Positions 50,146-57,712 of a stretch of 64,000 nt of DNA are shown here, piece by piece; the first letter of the stretch is position 1, and each line of letters opens with the position of its first letter. This stretch comes from Albimonas sp963977235 (lineage in GTDB: Bacteria > Pseudomonadota > Alphaproteobacteria > Rhodobacterales > Rhodobacteraceae), in contig NZ_CAXBOD010000016.1 of the NCBI RefSeq assembly GCF_963977235.1, forward strand, positions 16,424 to 80,423, given 5' to 3'. A program made the position numbers and the translations under genes. The notes below the pieces were generated by a model. That model worked only from the letters and a program-made list of their open reading frames with translations. It made no database searches and had not been told where the DNA came from.

Positions 50146-50670
50146 ATGCTGAAATTTCCCGCCGCGCCGCGCCGCCGCTCGCCCTCCGCCCGCGCCCTCG
50201 GCGCGCTCGCGGCCCTGGCGCTGCTGGCGCCCCTCGTCTCCGCCTGCGCCGGGCGCTTCGCCGAGCCCGTGGCCGGCGAGAGCGTGACCAACGCCTACCG
50301 CCTCGGCGGCATCCGCTTCGACAACGAGCGCGGGGACGAGAGCATCTTCTTCGTCGTCGCCCGCCTGCGCGAGGAGGCCGGCCGCACCGCCGTCTGCGGC
50401 GCCTACGGCATCAGCGGCGCGCAGGACTTCGCGATCTTCGGCATCGACCGCCTTCCCGCCGTGCTCGACCGCAGCCGCGTGCAGTTCGACGGCGAGACGC
50501 TGATGTGGGACGCCACGCCCTTCGCCGGCCCCCACCCGGTCGGCGAGATCAAGGAGATCCTCGGCAAGCCGGCCAACTGCCTGGTCCTCGACCGCCCCTG
50601 GTCCCCCGACTACGAGGACCGCGAGCGGCTGGAGGTCGACATGCCCAACCGCCTGTTCTTCACCGGCTGA
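50146..50670 (+). CDS. Predicted lipoprotein of unknown function
   Basis: A 174-residue protein with signal peptide LGALAALALLAPLVSAC and lipobox VSAC. The mature sequence (YRLGGIRFDNERGDESIFFV, GRTAVCGAYGISGAQDFAI) includes two Cys that could form a disulphide. I recognise no domain. The start at 50146 lacks a strong ribosome binding site but begins the signal peptide; longer frames add 50 non-conserved-looking residues. It ends 19 bases before the converging dehydrogenase gene's stop. Confidence 0.68.
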   Translation: MLKFPAAPRRRSPSARALGALAALALLAPLVSACAGRFAEPVAGESVTNAYRLGGIRFDNERGDESIFFVVARLREEAGRTAVCGAYGISGAQDFAIFGIDRLPAVLDRSRVQFDGETLMWDATPFAGPHPVGEIKEILGKPANCLVLDRPWSPDYEDRERLEVDMPNRLFFTG

Positions 50671-50689
50671 GGGCGCCCGGCGGCCGGGC

Positions 50690-51649
50690 TCAGACCACCG
50701 CGTCCGGCAGCGCTCGCCCGTCGAAGAAGGCCGCGAGATTGTCGAGGCATTTCATCCCCATCGCCTCGCGCGTGGCGCGGGTGGCCGAGCCCAGATGCGG
50801 CAGCAGCACCACGGTCTCGAGCGCCCGCAGCGCCTCGGGCACCTGCGGCTCCTGCGCAAAGACGTCGAGGCCGGCGCCCGCGATCCGGCCCGCCTGCAGC
50901 GCGGCGATCAGCGCAGGCTCGTCCACCACGTCGCCGCGGGCGGTGTTGATCAGGTAGGCCTCGGGCTTCATCCGGGCGATCAGCTCGGCCGAGATCAGGC
51001 CGCGGTTCTCGGGCGAGGCCGGGGCGTGGACCGAGATCACGTCGGCCTGCGCCATCAGCTCGGGCAGCTCGCGCCGCTCGGCCGGCATCCCCGGATCCAC
51101 CTCCGAGCGGTTGGCGTAGAGGATCTTCATGCCGAAGCCATGGTGCGCGCGCGCGGCGGTCGCCCGCCCGATCCGCCCCATGCCCACGATTCCCAGGGTC
51201 GCGCCGGTGGGATCGCGGCCCAGAAGCTGGGTCGGGGTCCAGCCGCGCCAGGCGCCGGCGCGGACCATCCGCTCGCCCTCGCCGCAGCGGCGCATCGCCA
51301 TCAGGATCAGCGACAGGGCGATGTCGGCGGTGGCGTCGGTCAGCACGCCCGGCGTCGAGCTGACCCGCAACCCCGCCGCGCGGCAGGCCTCGAGGTCGAT
51401 GTGGTTGGTGCCCACCGAAAAGGTGGCGACCATCTTCGCCCGCGGCGCGGCGCCGATCGCGGCCGCGTCGATCCGGTCGCCGACGGTGCACAGCACCGCG
51501 TCGGCCCCGGCGAACGCCTCGGCCAGCGCGCCCGCCTCCATCTGCGTGTCCGAGGGGTTCAGCACCGCCTCGAACCGCTCGCTCAGCGCGGCTTCGACCG
51601 CCTCGGGCAGGCGGCGGGTGACGACGATGCGGGGTTTGGGCTCTGACAT
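50690..51649 (-). CDS. D-isomer-specific 2-hydroxyacid dehydrogenase (glyoxylate/hydroxypyruvate reductase type)
   Basis: A 319-residue NAD(P)-dependent enzyme. The nucleotide-binding motif is TLGIVGMGRIGRATAARAHH. The catalytic trio is Arg in INTARGDVVDE, Glu in DVFAQEPQVPEAL and His in LLPHLGSATRAT. It resembles glyoxylate reductase/D-glycerate dehydrogenases that interconvert glyoxylate and glycolate or hydroxypyruvate and glycerate. This would fit with malate synthase G elsewhere in the window. The start at 51649 follows a GAGCGCC sequence. It is alone. Confidence 0.92.
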   Translation of the reverse strand: MSEPKPRIVVTRRLPEAVEAALSERFEAVLNPSDTQMEAGALAEAFAGADAVLCTVGDRIDAAAIGAAPRAKMVATFSVGTNHIDLEACRAAGLRVSSTPGVLTDATADIALSLILMAMRRCGEGERMVRAGAWRGWTPTQLLGRDPTGATLGIVGMGRIGRATAARAHHGFGMKILYANRSEVDPGMPAERRELPELMAQADVISVHAPASPENRGLISAELIARMKPEAYLINTARGDVVDEPALIAALQAGRIAGAGLDVFAQEPQVPEALRALETVVLLPHLGSATRATREAMGMKCLDNLAAFFDGRALPDAVV

Positions 51650-51789
51650 GCGGCGCTCCGGGGTCCGAGGGGGGCGGGAAGGCGCAGGCTAGGCGCGCCG
51701 CGACCGGGACGAAAGAGGGGGGGCGCAAACGCGAAGGCCCGGCGTTGCGGCCGGGCCCTCGGGGCGTCGCGCAAAGATCGGGGGGGGCG

Positions 51790-52245
51790 TCAGGCCAGCG
51801 CGCTGCGCACCTCGGCCCCGGCCTTGCAGACATCCATCCGGCCCGCGTAGCGATGTTTGAGCCGCTTCATCACCGCGCCCATGTCGCGCAGCGAGCTGGC
51901 GCGGGTCTCGGCGATGGCTGCGGCGATGGCCGCGCTCATCTCGTCGTCCGAGAGGGGGCGGGGCAGAAACTCGCGGATCACCTCCGCCTCGCGGGTTTCC
52001 TCCTCGGCGAGGTCGAGCCGGCCCGATTCCTCATAGCGCCGCACGCTGTCCTCGCGCTGGCGGAGCATCTTGGCCAGAATCTCCTGGACCTCGGCGTTGC
52101 CCAGCGCCTCGCGCGCCTCGGCGTCGCCCGCGCGGGCGGCCTCGCGGTCCTGAATGGCCGCGCAGATCAGGCGAAGCGTGCAGAGGCGGGTGGCGTCCTC
52201 GGCTTCGGTCGCGTCGCGGAGGGCCGCGATGAGACGGTCACGCAT
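51790..52245 (-). CDS. yqeY: GatB/YqeY domain protein
   Basis: A 151-residue protein that is the tRNA-binding YqeY domain also found at the C-terminus of GatB. Typical sequence is MRDRLIAALRDATEAEDATR, LRLICAAIQDRE, and RPLSDDEMSAAIAAAIAETRAS followed by MGAVMKRLKHRYAGRMDVCK. Its role is thought to be in tRNA-dependent amidation or tRNA binding. It is divergent from carA, the standard arrangement in alphaproteobacteria. A promoter is 36 bases upstream. Confidence 0.93.
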   Translation of the reverse strand: MRDRLIAALRDATEAEDATRLCTLRLICAAIQDREAARAGDAEAREALGNAEVQEILAKMLRQREDSVRRYEESGRLDLAEEETREAEVIREFLPRPLSDDEMSAAIAAAIAETRASSLRDMGAVMKRLKHRYAGRMDVCKAGAEVRSALA

Positions 52246-52280
52246 GGGGGGCTCCCGTAGGGGGCGTTGAACGGAGGATG

Positions 52281-52309
52281 ATCCTACACCGCGCCGGCCG
52301 AGTCGCCAA
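52281..52309 (-). promoter_or_regulatory. Sigma-70-type promoter of yqeY
   Basis: Minus strand TTGGCG (52309-52304), 17-base spacer and TAGGAT (52286-52281). Initiation near 52274 leaves a leader of about 30 bases. Confidence 0.62.
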
Positions 52310-52720
52310 TGCGGCGAAAATTTGGCAAGCCTTTGATTTCATTTCGTTCCCGCGATGCAGCATCCGAGTCGCACTCTGCGCCCGCGCTCGGACCGATTCC
52401 GGGCGCTGTGGTCGTCGCCTGAGGTCCTCGCCGCGCCCTGTGGGCGGCGGCGGGGGCCCTCCTCGCATTTCGCGCCGGGGTTGGTCCAGCCCGGCGTCGT
52501 TTTTCTCGGCTGCTCGGCCCGAGGCGCGGAATCTAGAGCATCCTCGCCGTTTCGCCAGACCCGCGTCGATCTTCCCTGCGGCTCCTCCGGCAACCCCGCC
52601 ATGCTTCACGGGCGCGCCTTGACGCGCCGCAGCGCCGGACATAGCTTCCGCGCGCTTCGCAAACCCCTGCAACCCGATCCCGCGGTCCGCCCCAGCGGCG
52701 GGCCCGGCAAGGAGGCCGCC
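52310..52720. other. Divergent intergenic region upstream of carA
   Basis: No gene seen. It starts with an AT-richer part (GCGAAAATTTGGCAAGCCTT, 52314-52333) and becomes GC-rich. A carA leader of up to 350 bases is possible, but no PyrR-type attenuator or arginine-responsive element was recognised. Confidence 0.45.
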
Positions 52721-53905
52721 ATGTCGCCCGCGACCCCGACCGCCGCACGCCGCGACGCCGCCGATCTGCCCGTTCCGCCGGGCGCCACGGCCTGCATCGC
52801 GCTTTCCGACGGCACGGTCCTGTTCGGGCGAGGCTTCGGGGCGACGGGCGAATCGGTCGGCGAGCTGTGTTTCAACACCGCGATGACCGGCTATCAGGAA
52901 ATCATGACCGATCCCTCCTACGCGGGCCAGGTCGTGACCTTCACCTTCCCCCATATCGGCAACACCGGCGCCAACCCCGAGGACGACGAGACCGCAGAGC
53001 CGGTCGCCCTGGGCATGATCGCCCGCTGGGATCCGACCGCGCCGTCGTCCTGGCGCTCGGCCGAGCCGCTGTCTGAGTGGCTGGCCAGGCGCGGCCGGAT
53101 CGGCGTCGGCGGCGTCGACACCCGCCGCCTGACCCGCGCGATCCGCCTCAACGGGGCGCCGCACGTGGCCATCGCCCACCATGCGGAGGGCGACTTCGAC
53201 CCCGCCGCCCTGGTCGAGAAGGCCCGCGCCTTCGCCGGTCTCGAGGGGGCCGACCTTGCGCGCGACGTCTCCTGCGCGCAGTCCTACCGCTGGGACGAAA
53301 CCCGCTGGGCCTGGCCGGGCGGCTTCCCCAGGCGCGAGGGGACCGGCCGGCGCGTGGTCGCCATCGACTACGGCGCCAAACGCAACATCCTGCGCTGCCT
53401 CGCCTCGGCGGGCTGCGACGTGACGGTGCTGCCCGCCACCGCCACCGCCGAGGACGTGCTGGCCCATGACCCCGAGGGGGTGTTCCTCTCGAACGGCCCC
53501 GGCGATCCGGCCGCGACCGCGGAATACGCCGCCGCCACGATCCAGGGCGTGCTGGGCAAGGGGCTGCCGCTGTTCGGCATCTGCCTCGGCCACCAGATGC
53601 TGGCCCTGGCGCTGGGTGGTCGGACGGTGAAGATGTCCCACGGCCACCACGGCGCCAACCATCCGGTGAAGGACCTGGTGACCGGCAAGGTCGAGATCAC
53701 CTCGATGAACCACGGCTTCGCGGTCGACGCCCAGAGCCTGCCGGCCGGGGTGGACGAGACCCATGTCTCGCTGTTCGACGGCTCCAACTGCGGGATCAAG
53801 GTCGACGGCAAGCCGGTGTTCTCGGTCCAGTATCACCCCGAGGCGAGCCCCGGCCCGATGGACAGCCACTACCTTTTCGACCGCTTCGTCGCCTCGATGG
53901 GGTGA
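52721..53905 (+). CDS. carA: Carbamoyl-phosphate synthase small subunit
   Basis: A 394-residue glutamine amidotransferase subunit that supplies ammonia to CarB for arginine and pyrimidine synthesis. The N-terminal CPSase domain has LSDGTVLFGRGFGATGES and FNTAMTGYQEIMTDPSY. The class I amidotransferase domain has the nucleophile Cys in LFGICLGHQML and the His/Glu pair in VQYHPEASPGP. AAGGAGG precedes the ATG at 52721. An earlier in-frame start at 52355 is not conserved. carB is not in the window. Confidence 0.97.
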   Translation: MSPATPTAARRDAADLPVPPGATACIALSDGTVLFGRGFGATGESVGELCFNTAMTGYQEIMTDPSYAGQVVTFTFPHIGNTGANPEDDETAEPVALGMIARWDPTAPSSWRSAEPLSEWLARRGRIGVGGVDTRRLTRAIRLNGAPHVAIAHHAEGDFDPAALVEKARAFAGLEGADLARDVSCAQSYRWDETRWAWPGGFPRREGTGRRVVAIDYGAKRNILRCLASAGCDVTVLPATATAEDVLAHDPEGVFLSNGPGDPAATAEYAAATIQGVLGKGLPLFGICLGHQMLALALGGRTVKMSHGHHGANHPVKDLVTGKVEITSMNHGFAVDAQSLPAGVDETHVSLFDGSNCGIKVDGKPVFSVQYHPEASPGPMDSHYLFDRFVASMG

Positions 53906-53931
53906 GGCCGGGCCGCAAACCGCGAGGTCCA

Positions 53932-53968
53932 ACGAAGGCCGCCCCCCGGGGCGGCCTTCGTGTTTCTC
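53932..53968 (+). terminator. Terminator of carA
   Basis: ACGAAGGCCGCCCC (53932-53945) pairs perfectly with its complement (53948-53961), followed by GTTTCTC. Confidence 0.78.
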
Positions 53969-53991
53969 GTGGGGTCGTTTCAACGCTGAAC

Positions 53992-54013
53992 GAAGTTGAC
54001 AGCTGTCAACTTC
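53992..54013. promoter_or_regulatory. Perfect 22-bp operator-like palindrome
   Basis: GAAGTTGACAG is followed directly by its exact complement CTGTCAACTTC. The TTGACA/TGTCAA core looks like a dimeric-regulator site, but the position is between two converging genes, 13 bases beyond the SDR stop. It can also fold as a nine-pair hairpin with an AGCT loop. Confidence 0.65.
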
Positions 54014-54026
54014 CGGGCGAGCGCGC

Positions 54027-54845
54027 TCAGAGCGCCGGCAGGTCCAGCGGATCGAGGATCGAGCGGCCGCCGTCCACGTCCACGATCTGGCCCGTCACGA
54101 AGCCCGCCGCGGGCGAGGCCAGGAACAGCGCCGCCTCGGCCGCCTCGGAGGCGTCGCCGATCCGGCCGAGCGGCGTGGCGCGGATGATGTCGGCCCGCGA
54201 CTCGGGGTTGGCGCGCAGCGACTCGCGCATCGCAGCGGTCATCAGCGAGCCCATCGCCACCGCGTTCACCCGGATCCCCTCGGGCGCCAGCGCCACGGCC
54301 ATCGAGCGGGTCATCTGCTCGATCGCCGCGCAGGCGACCGAATAGGCGATGGTCCGCGGCGCCGCGCGCCGCGCGGCCACCGAGCTGAGGTTGACGATGG
54401 CGCCGGTGCCGGCCCCGGCCGAGGGCGGCTCGGCCGCGCCGCCGCGCTGGGCGATCATCCGCCGCGCCGCCGCCTGGCACAGCTGGAACGACACCCGCAC
54501 GTTCATGTCGAAGCTCTTGCCCACGGCGGCGGGATCCATGTCCAGCAGGTCGCCGGCCTCGACCATCCGCATGGCGTTGGCCAGCACGTCGACCCGGTCG
54601 TAGGCGTCCAGCGCCGAGGCCATCAGGTTCTGCACCCCCAGCGCCGCCGAGAGGTCGGCGGCGAAGGCGGTCGCCTCGCCGCCCTCCTCGCGGATCCGCT
54701 CGATGGTCTGGGCCAGCGAGGCCTCGTCCCGGTCGCAGGCCACGACCCGCGCCCCGGCGGCGGCGAACCTCAGCGCGATGGCGCGGCCGACGCCGCGTCC
54801 CGCCCCGGTCACCACCGCGGTCTTCCCCTCCAGCGCCTGCGCCAT
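54027..54845 (-). CDS. SDR-family oxidoreductase with an altered active site
   Basis: A 272-residue short-chain dehydrogenase/reductase. The cofactor motif is TGAGRGVG (residues 13-20), the catalytic Ser is in NLSSVAA (154 or 155) and Tyr at 168. The usual Y-x3-K motif reads YSVAC, so residue 172 is Cys instead of Lys, and the NNAG motif is replaced by LANAM. I recall similar YSVAC sequences in other Rhodobacterales SDRs, so this may be a subfamily rather than a mutation. A C-terminal GQIVDVDGGRS is normal. The start at 54845 follows GAGGGAG. It is divergent from the acyl-CoA synthetase gene. Confidence 0.88.
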   Translation of the reverse strand: MAQALEGKTAVVTGAGRGVGRAIALRFAAAGARVVACDRDEASLAQTIERIREEGGEATAFAADLSAALGVQNLMASALDAYDRVDVLANAMRMVEAGDLLDMDPAAVGKSFDMNVRVSFQLCQAAARRMIAQRGGAAEPPSAGAGTGAIVNLSSVAARRAAPRTIAYSVACAAIEQMTRSMAVALAPEGIRVNAVAMGSLMTAAMRESLRANPESRADIIRATPLGRIGDASEAAEAALFLASPAAGFVTGQIVDVDGGRSILDPLDLPAL

Positions 54846-55017
54846 TCGGCTCCCTCGTCGCAGCCACGTTTGCGCGCACCCTAGCCCTGCGCGGCGCGGA
54901 ACGGAACGATGGAAAAAGCAGGCCCGCCAGCCAGGGGACAGAGAGCGCCGGGGCGGCCCTTGCCATCCCCCGCCTGCGGGAGTGTATTCGGGGTCCCGTT
55001 GTCCAGGGAGGACGCCC

Positions 55018-56664
55018 ATGACCTCGCCCTTCGCCGTCGGTCTCGAGCGCGGCCGCGCCAATCACCGACCGCTCACCCCGCTCAGCCTGCTCGACCGGGC
55101 CGCCGACGCCTTCCCCGAGCACATCGCGGCGATCAACGGCGAGGAGCGGCGAACCTATGCCGAGCTGCGCGCCCGCGCGCGCCGGCTGGCCTCGGCGCTG
55201 GCGGGGATGGGGATCGGCAAGGACGACGTGGTCTCGGCGCTGCTGTTCAACACGCCCGCGATGCTGGAGTGTCACTACGGCCCCGCGATGATCGGCGCGG
55301 TGCTCAACGCGGTGAACACCCGGCTGGACGCGGCCGGGATCGCCTTCATCCTCGACCACGCCGAGGCCAGGGTGCTGATCGTGGACGCCGAGCTGGTCCC
55401 GCTGGCGCGCGAGGCGCTGGCCCGCGCCTCGGTCAGCCCCCGGATCGTGGCCTATCGCGACCCCGCCGCGCCCGAGACCCATGCCGCGGCCGGCGAGACC
55501 GAGGACTACGACGCCGTGCTCGAGACCGGCGATCCGGAGTTCCAGGGCCCCGGGCCGCAGGACGAGTGGGACGCGATCGCGCTGAACTACACCTCGGGCA
55601 CCACCGGCGATCCCAAGGGGGTGGTCTACCACCACCGCGGCGCGATGCTGCTGGCCACGGGCAACGTGATCCATGCGGGGATGGGCCAGCACCCAGTCTA
55701 TCTGTGGACGCTGCCGATGTTCCACTGCAACGGCTGGTGCTTTCCCTGGACGATCTCGGCCCGCGCGGGGACCCATGTCTGCCTGCGGGCGGTGCGCGCC
55801 AAGCCGATCTACGACGCCATCGCCGATCACGGCGTCACCCACATGTGCGGCGCGCCGATCGTGATGTCGGCGCTGCTCAACGCGCCCGAGGCCGAGAAGC
55901 GCCCGCTGCCCCAGGCGGTCTCGTTCCTCACCGCCGCCGCCCCTCCGCCCGAGGCGACGCTGGCGGCCATGGCCGAGGCCGGCTTCAAGGTCACCCATGT
56001 CTACGGCCTGACCGAGGTCTACGGCCCCGCCGTGATCAACGAGTGGAAGCCCGAGTGGGACGACCTCGCGCCCGCCGAGCAGGCCCGCCTGAAGGCGCGC
56101 CAGGGGATCCGCTACGCGGCCCTCGAGGCGCTGGACGTGCTGGATCCCAAGACCATGGCCCCGGTGCCCGCGGATGGCGAGACGATGGGCGAGGTCGCCT
56201 TCGCCGGCAACGTGGTGATGAAGGGCTATTTCAAGAATCCCTCGGCCACCGAGAAGGCGCTGAAGGGCGGCTGGTTCTGGTCGGGGGATCTGGCGGTGAA
56301 GCATCCCGACGGGTGGATCCAGCTCAAGGACCGCTCGAAGGACATCATCATCTCGGGGGGGGAGAACATCTCCTCGATCGAGGTCGAGGAGACGCTCTAT
56401 CGTCACCCGGCCGTTGCGATGTGCGCGGTGGTGGCGCTGCCCGACGAGAAATGGGGCGAGACCCCCTGCGCCTTCGTCGAGCTGCGCGAGGGGCGCGAGG
56501 CGACCGAGGCCGAGATCGTCGCCCACTGCCGGGCCGAGCTCGCCCATTTCAAGGCGCCGCGGAAGGTGATCTTCGGCGAGCTGCCCAAGACCTCGACCGG
56601 CAAGGTGCAGAAGTTCGCCCTGCGCGAGGCGGCCAGGGCCATGGCCGAACGCGGCGCCGCCTGA
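55018..56664 (+). CDS. AMP-dependent acyl-CoA synthetase
   Basis: A 548-residue member of the ANL superfamily that adenylates a carboxylic acid and transfers it to CoA. The AMP-binding P-loop is YTSGTTGDPKGVVYHHRG; THVYGLTEVYGP and WFWSGDLAVKHPDGWIQLKD follow; the catalytic Lys is in KTSTGKVQKF. The sequence resembles medium-chain fatty acid and methylmercaptopropionate CoA ligases (DmdB type), so the substrate is open. AGGGAGG precedes the ATG at 55018. It is divergent from the SDR gene; the acyl-CoA dehydrogenase and ETF-QO in the window could act downstream. Confidence 0.93.
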   Translation: MTSPFAVGLERGRANHRPLTPLSLLDRAADAFPEHIAAINGEERRTYAELRARARRLASALAGMGIGKDDVVSALLFNTPAMLECHYGPAMIGAVLNAVNTRLDAAGIAFILDHAEARVLIVDAELVPLAREALARASVSPRIVAYRDPAAPETHAAAGETEDYDAVLETGDPEFQGPGPQDEWDAIALNYTSGTTGDPKGVVYHHRGAMLLATGNVIHAGMGQHPVYLWTLPMFHCNGWCFPWTISARAGTHVCLRAVRAKPIYDAIADHGVTHMCGAPIVMSALLNAPEAEKRPLPQAVSFLTAAAPPPEATLAAMAEAGFKVTHVYGLTEVYGPAVINEWKPEWDDLAPAEQARLKARQGIRYAALEALDVLDPKTMAPVPADGETMGEVAFAGNVVMKGYFKNPSATEKALKGGWFWSGDLAVKHPDGWIQLKDRSKDIIISGGENISSIEVEETLYRHPAVAMCAVVALPDEKWGETPCAFVELREGREATEAEIVAHCRAELAHFKAPRKVIFGELPKTSTGKVQKFALREAARAMAERGAA

Positions 56665-56701
56665 GCCGCCCCCCGGCCGCCCGGATCGCGCCGTAGCCGA
56701 A

Positions 56702-56721
56702 CGCCCGGCCGCGGCCGGGCG
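56702..56721. terminator. Palindrome between converging genes
   Basis: CGCCCGGCCG followed by its exact complement, between the acyl-CoA synthetase and lipoprotein genes. Confidence 0.4.
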
Positions 56722-56814
56722 GCGCGGCGGCTGGCGGCGCGCGGAAGACAAGCCCTCGGGACCCTTGAGACGGCGCGGGCGCGCGATGCGGGCGCCCGGC
56801 GCGCGAGGGTCGGG

Positions 56815-57699
56815 TCAGCTGCCGGGGCGGGAGCGCGGGGGCGTGTCGACGGGGCCGCGGGCGACCGCCTTCACGCCCGGCTTGGGCGGGGCGTCGGGGG
56901 CCGCGACCGGGGCGGGGGAGGCCGCGGGCGCCGTGGCGGCCAGGCGCTGCTCGGCCGCATCGGTGACGTCGCCGTTGCCTTCCTTGAGCGCCGTCACCAC
57001 CCGCGCGAGATGCCCCAGCTTCGCCCCGTCGCGCATCGAGGAGCTGTCGAACACCCCCAGCGAGGCGATGGTGGCGCGCTGGTTGATCTCGGTGAAGGCC
57101 CGCCAGAAGCGCTCGCCCAGGATCGGCACCGCGTTGCGGCCCTTGTCCTCGACCAGCACATAGAGGGTGTCGGCCACCTGCCGCGTCTCGACGATGGTCA
57201 CCGCCGAGGCCTCGCCGCCGAGCCCGGCCGAGGCGCGCCCGTCCTCGGAGCGCAGGAACACCTCGAGCGCCTTGAACCCGGCCTCGGGCGCGCTCTCGAA
57301 CAGGGGGCTGTCGCCGATCGACAGGGTCACCAGCCCGTCGATCAGCGCGGGCTGGACGCGGGCCGTTTCGGGGTCGACGTCGGGATCGGTCAGCACGTCG
57401 GCTGCGCCGGCAAGGGCGCAGTCCTCGATCAGCACGAAGGCGGCGGCGCCCTGGGGGCGGACCGAATCCTGGTCCACGCAGAAGCCCGTGGGCGGGGTGA
57501 TCACCACCGTCCGCCCGCCCGCGTTGACCGCGGCGGCGGCCTGCGAGGGCGGGGTCTGGCCGGGCTTCGGCGCGCCCGGCGGCACGCAGCCGGCCAGCGC
57601 CAGCGACAATGCCAGGACGGAGACGGAAACGGGCAGGCGCAGCGCGCGCGGCGCGGGCGCGCCGGCGCGGGAGAGGCGTCGCGGGGAGGTCTGGGTCAC
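56815..57699 (-). CDS. Predicted outer-membrane lipoprotein
   Basis: A 294-residue protein with signal peptide LPVSVSVLALSLALAGC and lipobox LAGC. The mature region has VVITPPTGFCVDQDSV and AAFVLIEDCALAG, a paired-Cys pattern suggesting a disulphide. Later comes a domain with DTLYVLVEDKGRNAVPIL. The C-terminal 60 residues are Pro/Ala-rich and likely disordered. The PTGFCVDQDS pattern is common in Rhodobacterales lipoproteins of unknown function. It follows ilvD by 13 bases, so it is co-transcribed with it. Confidence 0.75.
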   Translation of the reverse strand: MTQTSPRRLSRAGAPAPRALRLPVSVSVLALSLALAGCVPPGAPKPGQTPPSQAAAAVNAGGRTVVITPPTGFCVDQDSVRPQGAAAFVLIEDCALAGAADVLTDPDVDPETARVQPALIDGLVTLSIGDSPLFESAPEAGFKALEVFLRSEDGRASAGLGGEASAVTIVETRQVADTLYVLVEDKGRNAVPILGERFWRAFTEINQRATIASLGVFDSSSMRDGAKLGHLARVVTALKEGNGDVTDAAEQRLAATAPAASPAPVAAPDAPPKPGVKAVARGPVDTPPRSRPGS

Positions 57700-57712
57700 T
57701 CAGGCGTCCCGA

